The notes under the pieces: generated by a model
The model's input: only the letters and a program-made list of their open reading frames with translations
Told to the model about the DNA's origin: nothing
Database searches by the model: none
Source of the DNA: Margaritifera margaritifera
Taxonomy: Eukaryota > Mollusca > Bivalvia > Unionida > Margaritiferidae
NCBI GenBank assembly: GCA_029931535.1
Contig: JAQPZY010001685.1
Span: 8,055,001 to 8,119,000, forward strand
DNA length: 64,000 nucleotides
Direction: 5' to 3'
In this document: piece after piece, positions 34,501 through 45,519 of the stretch
Position numbering within the stretch: position 1 is the stretch's first letter
How the letters are laid out: the number at the start of each line of letters is the position of its first letter
Position numbers and translations under genes: made by a program

Positions 34501-37184
34501 AAATCACATATATTTTAGAAGTATATTAACATACTAAAACAAAACGGGAGTTTCAGGTTTTCAATATTAATTCAAAACAAATAAATTACATATACATGCC
34601 AGTAACTTGTTTAACACGGGTACATTTGCCCACTAACTGTAAGATATGCATAAAACTAGTTTCATTTAATCCTTATTTTTAAAGTGGCATTTTTGCTAAA
34701 GGTTTAAATAATAAATTGTTGATTTTCCGTAGGTGAAAACTAGGGTAACTATATAGTTTCAACTGTCAGATCAAGGTTTATCATGAAACAAAAAATCACA
34801 TATACTTACTGAAATTCGTTCCCACACTGGTCACATGAATGTTTTGCCCAGCCCCACTCATTCTCTCTGGGAATAGCTTCAAATCTCTGCTTACATAATT
34901 TACATTTTGAAACCTGAAAACAATGGTATGAAAATCTGGAGCAAACTTCAGACAGACCGAATGTTTTTTTTTTTTTTTTTTTATTTTTTTTTTTTTTTGG
35001 GGGGGGGGGGGGGGCGAATCGAGCATAGCTGGAAGGCGGATGAGCGTGGAACGTGAAATAACCGGAACGTTGCCTAGAGTAAATTTTCGTTACAGTTACA
35101 TGGTTCAAATTATGCCCAGGAAACGCTTTCGGGGATTCGCCTCTTGATACCAACACCATGGGTTCCATCCCACAGACACCTTGCCTTCTTGTTTACGCCC
35201 ACCCTAAACAATATTTCTGTGTCCGCCCCTGAGTTTGTTGTAGTCTACGTCATGACGACGATTAATATAACTTTTCAGTTAGAGGAATAAAACTGATACT
35301 TGTATATTCTACATTAATTAAAAAATGTAATTTAATTATTTTAATACTTTTTGATGTTATCTATTTTTTCCCTTATTTTAATCAAAAGCGGCAACTCAGA
35401 TTTGGGAGTACTTTTGATGCCGTTAGATCTTGCGTTTAACATTTATTGTTAAATAAAATGTGTTAAAATATACCAAGATGTACAGAAGGGATGTGACTTC
35501 CTACTGATGCAAATTAAAATGACTTATAAAATTGTATTTTGAGATGAGAAGATTATGAATCCAATCTACCACAACACCAAATTCACCTTCGGAAAACCTT
35601 GTACATGCGTAATAAAGAGCCAGGTAAATATGACCAGGGGATAGGTAGACTGCTGGTCCTTTGATCATAAAGAGCCAGGTAAATATCACCAGGGGATAGG
35701 TAGACTGCCGATCCTTTGATCTCTAGTGCTAAAGCAGTGACTTGAGGACTCATATGCGTGTAAAAATTTGGAGTCAAACAGGCTAGATATCAATCCCTGT
35801 GTAATTCTTGATCCAGGTCTAAGTATACACAAAAACGGTACAAGAGGTGGGAGGGGGGTTTATGTAAGAGACAAACAGGAAAGTCTGGGCCACAATCATG
35901 AAATCATCATAATGATGCCACCCTTGAATAGAAATAACGTGCACGAGTTAGCGGAGACTTGACGACGACGCTGAGGACGCAGATGATATGTCGTGATGAC
36001 TGATATCTGCTGCATTATCTGAAAGTGATTTAACTGTTTAACTCATTAACCCCAGGAGATTTTTTTATCATTTTTGCGTGAAATGGGGGTAGGCAACACA
36101 TTTTGGGGGTTACTTCTGAATTCAGCCAAACAGATCTGCTTAAGAAAGTTTATCGTTTAGCCGGATGCTTAGGTGTATCAGAAACATTGTTTTTGATTGG
36201 CTATTATGCTCGCACATGTGCAGAACGGTAAAAGTTAAACTTCTTTTTTCTTTTTTCTTTTCGTATTGGACCCCCGATTTTTGTGTCCTGGCCCCTTTTT
36301 TCTCCAAATCTCAAACTTATCCTACTTTTTGCAAAGGTTCATCTGTCTGTGTGCAGTTCAGACGGGTCTGCTTTAGATCTAAGGCCAAAAAGTCTAAAAT
36401 CCGGACACAAACTCCGGTTCCGCAACTGTCAATTTTCGACCTAAAAAAAATCGGGTCTAAAAAAATGCATTTTGTTCGATGTACTTTTTAATGCGAGTAG
36501 AAAGTTGACATTTATTTGGTATCATTGTAGAGCTACATATGTCTACTTTCCTGCAATACCATCCACTTTAGTGTATCTTAAATGATGTTGATGTTACAGA
36601 GCTCGGAAGTAGGGTACAACCTCATGACGCGTAAACGTGGCGCTAGGGGTTAATGAGTTAAACACATACTGGTTTTCTTGAAGGAACTCTCCGCCACCAC
36701 ATGTGGTCGCATTCTTCACAGCCAAACTGTCTCACTTGGTCGGGGATTTCATTCCTCCGGACCTCATTGATGTCCCTGTTGTTACGGGCAGCCACCACTC
36801 GCCACTGCAATTAGTACAGACACAACATCCATTCAGTACAAGGAGGAACATTCCTAAACAGTTGACAAGATATATCGACAAATACTACAAAGGGCTTTGT
36901 TTTAAAACAAAGATTATGATTTGGTTTAATGGACATTATGCAGCTATGACTAGTATGTAGTTTTATAGGTTTGTCGCTGTCCAAATAAAATTATATATAC
37001 ATTTACTCAGAGAAAGAAAATCAACAAAAATTAAATTTTAACATTTATACAGAAATTGTATTCAATACAAGTAATTTATTTATTTACTTATCTCCTTGTT
37101 TGTTTATTTTTATTTTCATTTGTTTTGTTTTTATTTTACTCACCTCTTCCTCTCCTATAATATTCCGTATTTCTGTAGGTTCCG
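29160..37184 (-). CDS. SHFL: Shiftless (SHFL/C19orf66)-like zinc-ribbon protein, five 3' exons
   Basis: Five reverse-strand exons join in phase: 37184-37144, 36804-36670, 34913-34810, 33416-33253 and 29347-29160 (TAA 29160-29162). Each intron has GT and AG ends. The product shows VRQFGCEECDHMWWRRVPSR, then SKCKLCKQRFEAIPRENEWG, HSCDQCGNEFHG, MNGSPSPCYKCG, EEIIPPYG, VHSCTAPNC and CVHPKS, then VNPSRPHVSTGSTVQTF and an acidic C terminus. This order of paired-cysteine motifs, the WWRRVP string, SPCYxCG and the final HPKS...STGSTV block match vertebrate Shiftless. In vertebrates this interferon-induced factor blocks programmed -1 ribosomal frameshifting and restrains many viruses. The N-terminal exon or exons were not found and would lie upstream of 37184. 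Splice phases make the exon chain secure; function in this animal is inference. Confidence 0.85.
29350..31290. other. Intron sequence without recognisable genes
   Basis: Within the last intron of the Shiftless-like gene. A diverged inverted pair (GGATTTCACCAA near 30334 and TTGGTGAAATTG near 30520, with GATTGGCTGAA twice between 30440 and 30550) suggests an old ~200-bp MITE. Nothing else seen. Confidence 0.4.
31295..31368. repeat. (GA)n microsatellite
   Basis: About 36 GA units. Confidence 0.95.
31476..31519. repeat. (CA)n microsatellite
   Basis: About 22 CA units, slightly interrupted further on to 31545. Confidence 0.95.
31905..32975. repeat. 36-bp minisatellite, roughly 30 copies
   Basis: The unit contains CATTCAAGAGTACATGTGCT followed by AAAATAGATTTATTCC, repeated head to tail with one to four changes per copy, and more diverged units at both edges. 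Because 36 is a multiple of three, both strands carry long open frames with 12-residue periods; these are by-products. The array lies in the last intron of the Shiftless-like gene. Confidence 0.95.
33450..34800. other. Intron sequence without recognisable genes
   Basis: Between two exons of the Shiftless-like gene. Near 34010-34380 a diverged ~130-bp repeat occurs about three times (GGCGAGACAGGAA-like and TAGTAACATTAT-like words). No coding potential. Confidence 0.45.
34974..35014. repeat. Poly-T/poly-G tract
   Basis: A long T-rich homopolymer run followed by a G run, next to an exon of the Shiftless-like gene. Confidence 0.9.
35612..35724 (+). repeat. Tandem duplication, two ~55-bp copies
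   Basis: AAAGAGCCAGGTAAATATGA and AAAGAGCCAGGTAAATATCA each open a ~55-bp copy that continues with CCAGGGGATAGGTAGACTGC; the two copies abut. Confidence 0.85.
36038..36661. mobile_element. TTAA-type MITE (piggyBac-like non-autonomous element)
   Basis: The outer sequence GTTTAACTCATTAACCCC (36036-36053) is matched exactly by its reverse complement at 36646-36663. TTAA sits at both outer borders and again inside next to CCCC/GGGG, which is the pattern of piggyBac-type ends and their TTAA target. The ~600-bp interior has no transposase. The right border lies only six bases beyond the splice donor of the 36804-36670 exon of the Shiftless-like gene. Confidence 0.75.
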
Positions 37185-39945
37185 CTGATGAGAAAAATAG
37201 AAAGAAACGTTTATTTTGTAATGTTTTTAATATAGTTTATTATGTTAGTAAATAACATATAGTAGTGGAATTTGTTTACTAGGATATATATTATGGCTGG
37301 TCTGATTTCATGATCTTAAAGGCAAGGAGTGGCGTTGCTACCCAGCAACATTATTTAAGGCTAGTGACTGCGTAACTAAACACGGAAAGAGTGACTATCT
37401 GAGAATGCTCATCACTACACGTGTTTAGCTTTGCATATTTCTCTTAGTCTAGTGCTTATTTATTTGAGGTATTAGTTAAACAGACTTTATCCAGCAATTA
37501 CAAACCAAACTCTTTTGCATGGAAAATTTTATGAAAGACTGCCATCAAAATCCACCGTGTGCATTGGTGAACGATCAGTTTTAGTTCTTCAGGGTTTTCA
37601 TGATTAAAATAACGGAGAAGTCTTTTATAAGTCTCTTCATTCAATCAAAGCAAACCTTTGCGCCTTTCATCTGAACAGAATCCTACTATTTAGCGCCAAA
37701 TATAAATACGATTGTGAGTCTCAATTTACAATGACTAAGATGATCTTGCATAAGTAATCGTTTTAATGAAATTTATAATTTCTATCCTTGCGAGCATTTG
37801 CTAACAACAGATTGGATTATTCAACGAATAGCATACATTTTATATAAAAGTAGTATAAATGTAAGATCCTTTTAAGACAAAAATTACGGATTTATTCAAA
37901 TAAAGAGCAAATGAGTGTACAAGAATGATTTTAAATTCGAATAACTAAAAGATTAATCCTTTGCCTTTATAAGGTCATGAGGTGATATGAAATACGCGTA
38001 ATATCAAAGAATATGAAAAGATTTACTGCAACGTCATATCAATGACAACATGTGATAACTACTACAGCCTGTGGATCGGTGCACTGTGGCAACCCTTGAT
38101 GATATAGCAACTCCCAATGGAACAGTGTATCATAATGATATCATTGATGCATTAAGAGTATTCATATAATTAGGAGTTGACAATGATGACGCTAAATGAT
38201 ACAACTGTATCATTAGGAGTTGATTATTGTATGTTGCAATGCCTAATGATATAACAATCGTATCTACTGTAACTTATACTAATATAATTGCTGCATTAGG
38301 AATTATTCATATCATAAGGCGTTGGCAATGATGATGCTACATTATACACTTGTAGCATGAAGAGTTGATTATGGTATGTTGTAACCCTAACGAAGCCGCT
38401 ATAATATAAACAGAAAATCACGAGGAAACTGATATAAACGTTAATAATAATAATAATAAGAAGAAGAAGAAGAAGAATATCAACAACAACAACAACAACA
38501 GCAGCATATATATACATAATCAAGCGTACCCTTCAGTTGCACGCAATGTTGCAGAAACCATAAAGTCATGTGACCTTGACCTTGAAATTCGAATATGTGA
38601 CCTCAAAACAATAGCAATCTTCCCCTTTCTACAGAAAGTTTGCATCCCACAGTGAGCGGTCTTAACGCAAATTTACATGATAGTATACCTCGTAAAAATG
38701 AGATTGTTGGCAAATCTGTCCTTGCAACTCCCAAATTAATAGCAATTTTTTTTCCACCAATAATCGACATACTTAGTTTACTTTGTTTTTTTGTTTTTTT
38801 GTTTGTTTGTTTTGATTTTTTTCTAAAAAAAAAATGCTTGCTCAAGAAAATGCTAATAGTAAAATAAACAGTGAAAATTACGTGATGAGGAAAAATATGC
38901 AAAGCATTTATGTTGATCCTTCTTTTGTAATTGTACATTTGATTCATGAGTTGAAAATTATGTTACAGGAACTGAAGTGTGAATCGAAGGGCATACAGAG
39001 AAAAGTTTATGTAACGATTACCATACCCCCTTCCTCAAACTTTTTAACTTAAAAACAATGGGAGGAAATCCACTCAAAACTTGACATGGCAAATGATATG
39101 TCTACGAAGGACTGATGTGAATCGTTCTTTACTCTCTGTGTAGGCTGATATTAAGTACAAACCAGATCTGATTGAAATTCCCCACACAATAAACCCCACA
39201 AGACATTAAACCATTCTACCCAGGCGAGCTTGAAAATAAAATTTTCTATCATTAAAAGTTTATGTCACGGTAAGGAAGGTGCATACCAACCTCTAATGCA
39301 ACATGTTTCGTTGTATCATTAGGGGCTCTAATTGAAACTCCTAATGATATAATTACATTATTAGGGGTTGCAATTGTAACCCCTAATAATACATAGTGCG
39401 ACACTGGAAATTGTATCAAATACTGACAGAAAGAGGTAAGAAATGTACCTTGTACAAATTAACAGTTACAAGCTAGATAAAACTCCATTCACCATTCCTA
39501 ATTTTTTTAAAAAGCAATATACAAATATAAAACATATTTCAGCTGTGAATACTCATCATCACAATAATCTCCTATAGGGAGAAAGTAACAATTTGTAAGA
39601 TAGTATTGCATACAAATATTATAATAGTCAGTATATAGTATATTCATTATTTAATGTAATGTACCAATCTAGGCAAATAACTGAAATAATTTATTATTTC
39701 TCATATGTAAGGCTTTATAAATAAAAAAATACTTAATTTCCTAATGAAACATGCATTAGAAATAGATATTAAAGTGACACATTTAAACATGTTAGGTTTT
39801 CTCCAATAATACATAGGTATATACTGCTTCCTATGTTCCAGATACAATGGATTTTCGAGGAGACACTAATATTCATCTTCTACAACCGAGCAAAATTTAC
39901 TTATTCTAATTTCTCTGAAAGTCGCAGTTGCATTAGTCCATCAGT
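37185..39945. other. Non-coding stretch left of the Polinton
   Basis: No exon recognised, although the missing 5' exons of the Shiftless-like gene must lie upstream of 37184. A diverged ~150-bp repeat pair occurs at about 38169-38270 and 38318-38400 (ATTAGGAGTTG and CAATGATGATGCTA-like words), with related ATTAGGGGTTG words at 39315-39400. A trinucleotide tract (AAT, AAG, then CAA) spans 38443-38508. Confidence 0.5.
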
Positions 39946-42164
39946 AGTAGAGGGGGGGGGGGGGTAAATAGCTACAAGGGGGGCACTACAGCTACGTACG
40001 GGAGTTTAACATGGTGGGGGCACTACAGCTACGTACGGGAGTTTAACATGGTGGGGGCACTACAGCTACGTACGGGAGTTTAACATGGCGGGGGCACTAC
40101 AGCTACGTACGGGAGTTTAACATGGGGGCACTACAGCTACGCACGGGAGTTTAACGTGGCGGGGCCTCTCTGGGTACGTACGTGAATTTATCATAGCGGG
40201 GGTCACTACATAAGGGGTGTGGGAATAATTAATCTTTCTTGAAAAAAGGGGTGGCCCTAAAGACCTCCCAGGTCTGGTCCGACAAGCGGGACAGCTCCTC
40301 CTCCTCCAGGAGTCTAGACTCCTCCTACATCGCTTCTTCAGGATAAATGTCGGATGGACCGCTTCTGGTTCCCAATTTTCTTCCTTCTTCTCCTCCTTCC
40401 CCTCCACTATCCTGTGATCTTCCTCCTCCATCATCGGATGAGGCTGGATAGGCTCCTTCTTCTCCTTCTCCTCCACTATCCTGTGGGAAATTAACATGCG
40501 GGGGCCTCTATGGCCTCAAACGGGTACTCTACGAGAAATTAACATGCGGGGGCCTCTATGGCCTCAATGGGAAATTAACATTATGGGACCTCTATGGCCT
40601 CAATGGGAAATTAACATTATGGGACCTCTATGGCCTCAATGGGAAATTAACATTGTGGGTCTCTATGGCCTCATACGGGAAATTAACATGGCGGTAAGAA
40701 TGGTAGGCAATAACTGGAAAATAACCTTCTGCCTAGTGGCTATATCTATATAGCCTAGAGTTATATATAAAGCATTACCTATACCTCAGATCATGTTGGA
40801 GGTGTCAGTAAATTTGCATATATTGTACCTATGTTATAAATAGCTTTGATCAAGGGAACTAACTTATAATAACACTAAAATGGACGTGACTAGATGTTGT
40901 ATTAAACTTCGGGAACCGTCACGGACTTTAGCGTTGACTAGAAAAAATCCGGAACATTAGATTATAATGGCCTAGACTAAAAGTTACACTAAAATTCCGA
41001 AATCGTACCGGACGTTAGCGGAGACTGAAAATAATCCGGAAAAAAAATGGAAAAAAATTGGCTGAGACTAAAAGTAACACTAAACTTCCGAAATTGTACC
41101 GGACGTTAGCGGAGACTGAAAATAATCCGGAAAAAAAATGGAAATTTTTTTTTTTATTTTTTAAATTTTGTTTATATCAAAACACACACCACACTATCCA
41201 TTTTTTTACTTTTTTAAAAATTTTTTTATATATCAAACACAAAACTTACACACACTACACAACCATTTTTTTATTTTTTAAATTTTGTTTATATCAAAAC
41301 ACGCACCACACTATCCATTTTTTTACTTTTTTAAAATTTTTTTAATATATCAAACACAAAACTTACACACACTACACAACCATTTTTTTATTTTTTAAAT
41401 TTTGTTTATATCAAAACACACACACACTATCCATTTTTTTACTTTTTTAAAATTTTTTTATATATCAAACACAAAACTTACACACACTACACAACCATTT
41501 TTTTATTTTTTAAATTTTGTTTATATCAAAACACGCACCACACTATCCATTATTTTACTTTTTTAAAATTTTTTTTATATATCAAACACAAAACTTACAC
41601 ACACTACACAACCATTTTTTATTTTTTATATTTTGTTTATATCAAAACACACAACCATTTTTTTTACTTTTTAAATTTTTTATATCAAAACACACACCAC
41701 AAATATACAATCCATTTTTAAAAAAAAAAAAATTTATTTGATGGACTGCAAAAGTTGTTGTTGTTGTTGTTGTTGTCTTTGCTGCTGCTGCTGTTGGTGC
41801 TGTAGTCTATTTCTTTGCTCCCAATTTTAGATCGATAGAAAGAGAGGGAAAGTGTTTTTTTTGGTTTGGTGGGTAAAAAACAAACCACACAACACCATTC
41901 AGATATATACATCAATAATTAATAATTATATTTTATTCAATGTATATACATTATGTTACTCGTGGTAATAAAACAATTTCATATAAGTCCAATACAGTTC
42001 AATACACTTCCATATTTACCATTTCATTCTCTTATTGTTCTGACACTTCAGGAAGATTCTTGTCTACAATTCTCTCATAACTTTCTTCTGGACTCTCATT
42101 GATAAACTCCAACTTAATAAAATGTCCATTATCATCTCGAATCCACTTCCTTTTTTGACAAATC
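39946..42164 (+). repeat. Left terminal inverted repeat of the Polinton
   Basis: Matches 57394-55488 in reverse. From outside in it holds: a G-run; ~37-bp units with CACTACAGCTACGTACGGGA (39975-40200); a unique purine/pyrimidine-rich stretch; ~36-bp units with CTCTATGGCCTCAATGGGAA (40490-40690); ~90-bp units with CGGACGTTAGCGGAGACTGA (40870-41130); ~118-bp units with TTTGTTTATATCAAAACAC (41160-41700); and at its inner end a copy of the last ~120 bp of the HNH gene, including its stop and poly(A) signal. Copy numbers differ between the two sides, so the sides have diverged by repeat slippage. Confidence 0.92.
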
Positions 42165-42510
42165 CTTTTTTTTATTTTTTATTTTTAAAAAAAAAAACAA
42201 AACACAAACACACTCTATACAAACACACTCCACACACCCATTTTTTATTTTAAATTTTTTTTTTATCCAACACATACACCACACCATCCATTGCGCGGAC
42301 CTAAAAATAGGGTTCAGATCGACAGTGAGATAATAGATAGAGGGGGGGGGGGGGTGACTTCAGATCGATAGAAAGAGAGAGATAGAACATAATCATTATT
42401 ATTTCAAATTCAATAAAAAGCCACACAACACCATATTTTTTTCAACAATAACATTTTTTTTATTCAACAATAACTATTCTAACATTAAAAAACTAACCAT
42501 TCAACAATAG
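42165..42510. other. Unique low-complexity spacer inside the left repeat
   Basis: A/T-rich sequence with runs of T and a G run near 42342. It would hold the 3' untranslated region of the protease gene. No gene seen. Confidence 0.5.
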
Positions 42511-42511
42511 A

Positions 42512-43087
42512 TTAAACAGGAACATATTTACAAGGTTGACAACGTTGGGGTGGTAAACTAAACCTCCACCTTTCTACATCGACATCATTCTGATTAACAT
42601 TACGCTTCTGAGCTAAAGACAAGAGATAACCAAAATGTTCACAAAACCATCGTTGTACTTTAGCATCGTTTCGAGCATAGTTTCTATCAAACCAAGTCAG
42701 TAAATGTTCTAAGGAATATCCAAGACTGCGTTGATGAAGATAATGTACACAATATTGTCCACACACCATGGAATCCGATCCTTGTAATCTCACATTATTG
42801 AATCGAGTCGAGACGGCATTTCTTCTCATAAACTCGATGATGTCGTCTTCCAAAGGAGGTAATCCATAAGAATCAAAAAATTCCACACCTCCACCATTGT
42901 GATCGTTGGGAAAGTACACGGCAACCCAATGGGTTCCTGGTAGATGACTGTCGTCGGTATTGATGATATAGGCATGAACGTTTTTCGGTTTACGATGAGG
43001 TAGTTCATCTTTAGCACATACCACAGGATTCCAAGAAGAAGTGTAGGAACTACGAGTCAATAGGTAATAAAGTTCTCTAGTATCCAT
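42512..43087 (-). CDS. Adenain-type (Ulp1-like) capsid maturation protease
   Basis: The 191-residue product has the adenovirus-protease/Ulp1 cysteine protease signature: GTHWVAVYF with catalytic His53, FFDSYGLPP with Asp72, then LQGSDSMVCGQYCVHYL with the oxyanion-hole Gln102 and catalytic Cys109. The length is close to that of adenains (about 200). In Polintons this enzyme trims capsid and core precursors. The start ATG at 43087 follows an A-rich leader and the frame is unbroken. It is the 3'-most gene of the minus-strand cluster, next to the left repeat. Confidence 0.92.
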   Translation of the reverse strand: MDTRELYYLLTRSSYTSSWNPVVCAKDELPHRKPKNVHAYIINTDDSHLPGTHWVAVYFPNDHNGGGVEFFDSYGLPPLEDDIIEFMRRNAVSTRFNNVRLQGSDSMVCGQYCVHYLHQRSLGYSLEHLLTWFDRNYARNDAKVQRWFCEHFGYLLSLAQKRNVNQNDVDVERWRFSLPPQRCQPCKYVPV

Positions 43088-43123
43088 TTTTTTTCTTTCT
43101 TCTTCTTTTTTTTTTTGTTGTCT

Positions 43124-43630
43124 TTAATGGAAATAATGAGTCACCAATTCACACCTGACTTTAAACTTGAATGGATCTGTCTTGTAATTCCACGAATATT
43201 CACGGCGGATAGTTTCTGTACTCTGTTGAATGAGCCCTTCGATGCGTCTGATCTCCAGAGGAGTGAGTGGAGGAAAAGAAGAATTCACCAAGACTTTATA
43301 CCACTGTTTCAACACTTTTTCGTCCGAGTTCTTGGACCAAGCCGTTTCCAAATAGTTATCCAATTGTTCTTCGCCCGTCATCATCATACATTGGTCGTGT
43401 TGTATCTGACTGGGATGATCGTTTTGACATCCATGACATTGTTCTTGGACTAGACTGTTAATGATTTTACTCAATTCCTGAGCATAACAGGTCACTAACT
43501 GTTTTTCTTGTTCTGGCCATCGAGAAATAAATCCAGTAAACTCGGTTTTAGGTTCTGAATGAATGACTTCGTCATCATCATCATTTGTGGTAGTTTGTGA
43601 CTTCTCACAAAATCCCTCATCTATCTCCAT
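43124..43630 (-). CDS. Conserved Polinton protein with a C-x2-C / H-P-S-Q cysteine motif
   Basis: A 168-residue protein with an acidic head (MEIDEGFCEKSQTTTNDDDD), then helical sequence leading to VQEQCHGCQNDHPSQIQHDQ and a C-terminal domain with LDNYLETAWSK and LKQWYKVLVNSSFPPLTPLE. The C-x2-C...H-P-S-Q-x2-H-x2-C pattern suggests a zinc site. I recall it in uncharacterised Polinton proteins encoded beside the capsid and protease genes. The role is unknown. Intact, between the major capsid and the protease genes on the same strand. Confidence 0.75.
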   Translation of the reverse strand: MEIDEGFCEKSQTTTNDDDDEVIHSEPKTEFTGFISRWPEQEKQLVTCYAQELSKIINSLVQEQCHGCQNDHPSQIQHDQCMMMTGEEQLDNYLETAWSKNSDEKVLKQWYKVLVNSSFPPLTPLEIRRIEGLIQQSTETIRREYSWNYKTDPFKFKVRCELVTHYFH

Positions 43631-43669
43631 AGGTTCTTCTTCTACGTGTTACATCTTTTTTTTCTTCTT

Positions 43670-45019
43670 CTAATAGTCTAGAATCACTTCTCTCAAACTG
43701 TTGATTTCTAGAGTGTTATCAAATTCTGCATACAAGACGACGTTCACTGTGTCGGGTAGAGGATCTGCAAACTGAAGTTCCACACGAAGTGGGCCTGATT
43801 TTATAGGGTGGAAATGTCCTTCATCGCTGCCTTGGTCAGGAGTGAAATCAAATCCCCACAAGGCATACCCTCCTGCATAATCCTCGTACGAAATGCCGTG
43901 GCTGGTGTCGCGACCTAACTGTCCCGTGGCTTCAAACAGGCTCAGGTAAGATCGTAAGTAATTTTTCTGGACACCAAAGTTAGGTTCAAAAGGTCTGGTA
44001 CACAAGGTCTTGCCATCTCGACTGACTTCTATCTTGGAGACGTTGTAGTGTTTAAACTCAAACGGATTCTGATCGTGGACTCCGTTGAGGGCTGCATTAC
44101 TGACGATGCCAATCAGCAAACGTTTGGGGAGCTGTCCTTGGAAGATGTGATCTTCGACTTTGGATCGGAGTCCAGCGGTTATGGTAAAGGTTTTCACTTC
44201 CACGCGTCGTACAGGATACTTAGCAGTGGTTCTGCTCAAGGATTGACTGATGTCGTTAGCTACTTTTGGTAAGATTTCTACACGTCGCACGTAAAGTTTG
44301 GCTTCTTGGATTTTGGTTTTCCACTCGTTAGCATGAGCCATCAAATGGAAGGCGGCACTACTGCGATTCAGTCTCAGGCGTACATCCACTCCATTGAGCA
44401 AATACTTGTCTTGCAACCACATGTCCAAATGCAAACGATCCATCAGTTCTTAACTTTGCCTGATTTTCTTTCGACGGTCGTTAAATCCCACATTGTGCGG
44501 GACTGCTGGAATTATAGGATCACCATCATTAGCAGAAGTCTTCGCCGGTACTGACAGCTCTGTGTCGTTGAACTTTTCCGAGGTGTCAGGTTTCCAGACC
44601 ACCGAAGCATCCAGATGAGTGTTCTTGGCTTCTTTTCCGTACGTCAAGAGATTTTCCAAATAAGCACGGTAAGGGTAAGTATCCAAACTGCTGCTGACCA
44701 GTTTGTTATTCAAGTACAAATCTACTCCGCTGAACAAGGAATGCATGAAATTATTGACGGGTGCCACTCGGGCAGCTTCCCCAGGAAGGGTGTTGTCATT
44801 TTTTTGTACTTGAAGTTTCAGGTACAAGTAACTGTTATTCAGATCGATGTAATCTTCGGTTTGTCCTTTGATTTCAAATTCGATAGGAGCTGATTCCGTC
44901 AAAGACGATACAGGATGAAATTCCACCCATTGGAATTCTTGCATCGTCATCATGGTGGGAGGCATAGAAAACAGTTCCAGTTCTGACTTGGTACATTCGC
45001 AAGAATCTCGGTGCATCAT
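43670..45019 (-). pseudogene. Major capsid protein (double jelly roll), interrupted by one in-frame stop
   Basis: From ATG 45019 the first part reads FQWVEFHPVSSLTESAPIEF, DLNNSYLYLKLQV, NFMHSLFSGVDLYLNNKLVS and YPYRAYLENLLTYG, all hallmarks of Polinton hexon-like capsid proteins. A TAA at 44450-44452 (codon 190 of about 450) stops it. The same frame then resumes at once with DRLHLDMWLQDKYLLNGVDV, QLPKRLLIGIVSN, FGVQKNYLRSYLSLFEATGQ and a C-terminal VNVVLYAEFDNTLEI. Total length matches the family, there is no frameshift, and both halves look well preserved. So this is a single nonsense change, a sequencing error, or (least likely) a readthrough site. Confidence 0.9.
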
Positions 45020-45032
45020 TTTTTTTTCACAG

Positions 45033-45488
45033 TTAATAATCAAACACGTCTAATTCTCTGACGGTTCTTCTTCTTTTCTTATTCTTTCTGGAACTACTGC
45101 CGTGTGTTCTTTTATGAACTTTGAAGGGATTTCGATGTCGTCGTCTCTTTCTACCTTGTCCTTGCTGTGAAGTGGAGGAAGAAGTAATGCCAGGGTCTGA
45201 AGCGTGAAGCGTATTTATAGGATTTTCTTGGAGACCTAAAAGATCTTTACCAGTGGTCATCAACACATTTTTGCCTGCTCTCATAAAAGCTTCTTTAGGA
45301 TTTTGTTTGTCGATGAGGACATTTTGCAAAAATTCTTTTCCTTGCGTCAAAGCGGCATCTTTTAAGGCATGAAATCCTCGAGTCACCATCGGTTTCAAAA
45401 TAGGAGCTACCGTCCGAAAAGCCGATTTTAACATATCTCCTAAACCATGTCCTCGTTGTCGAGCCACTCCTTGGTACACTGGATACAT
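45033..45488 (-). CDS. Basic minor capsid/core protein (pVI- or pX-like)
   Basis: ATG at 45488 opens 151 residues: MYPVYQGVARQRGHGLGDML, an amphipathic helix region (SAFRTVAPILKPMVTRGF), then a Lys/Arg-rich tail (QGQGRKRRRHRN and RKNKKRRRT). The G-H-G-L-G stretch near the N terminus resembles an adenain cleavage site, and the layout of amphipathic helix plus basic tail fits the membrane-active or DNA-binding minor proteins of adenovirus-like capsids. An extra eight bases upstream the frame lacks another ATG. It ends 14 bases before the major capsid start. The exact counterpart (pVI or pX) cannot be decided by eye. Confidence 0.65.
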   Translation of the reverse strand: MYPVYQGVARQRGHGLGDMLKSAFRTVAPILKPMVTRGFHALKDAALTQGKEFLQNVLIDKQNPKEAFMRAGKNVLMTTGKDLLGLQENPINTLHASDPGITSSSTSQQGQGRKRRRHRNPFKVHKRTHGSSSRKNKKRRRTVRELDVFDY

Positions 45489-45519
45489 TTTTTTTGTTTG
45501 GGAGGTTAGTTTCAATTCG

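Noticed and set aside
36703..36960. 85-codon plus-strand frame
   Set aside because: Overlaps the minus-strand Shiftless-like exon, which has splice sites and conserved motifs.
40117..40497. Long open frame in the left terminal repeat, mirrored at 56911-57243
   Set aside because: Low-complexity Glu/Lys/Pro-rich translation lying in tandem-repeat sequence; it is duplicated only because the repeat is. No motif or promoter.
41058..41741. Phe/His/Thr-rich frames in the terminal repeat
   Set aside because: Translations of the A/T-rich ~118-bp tandem array.
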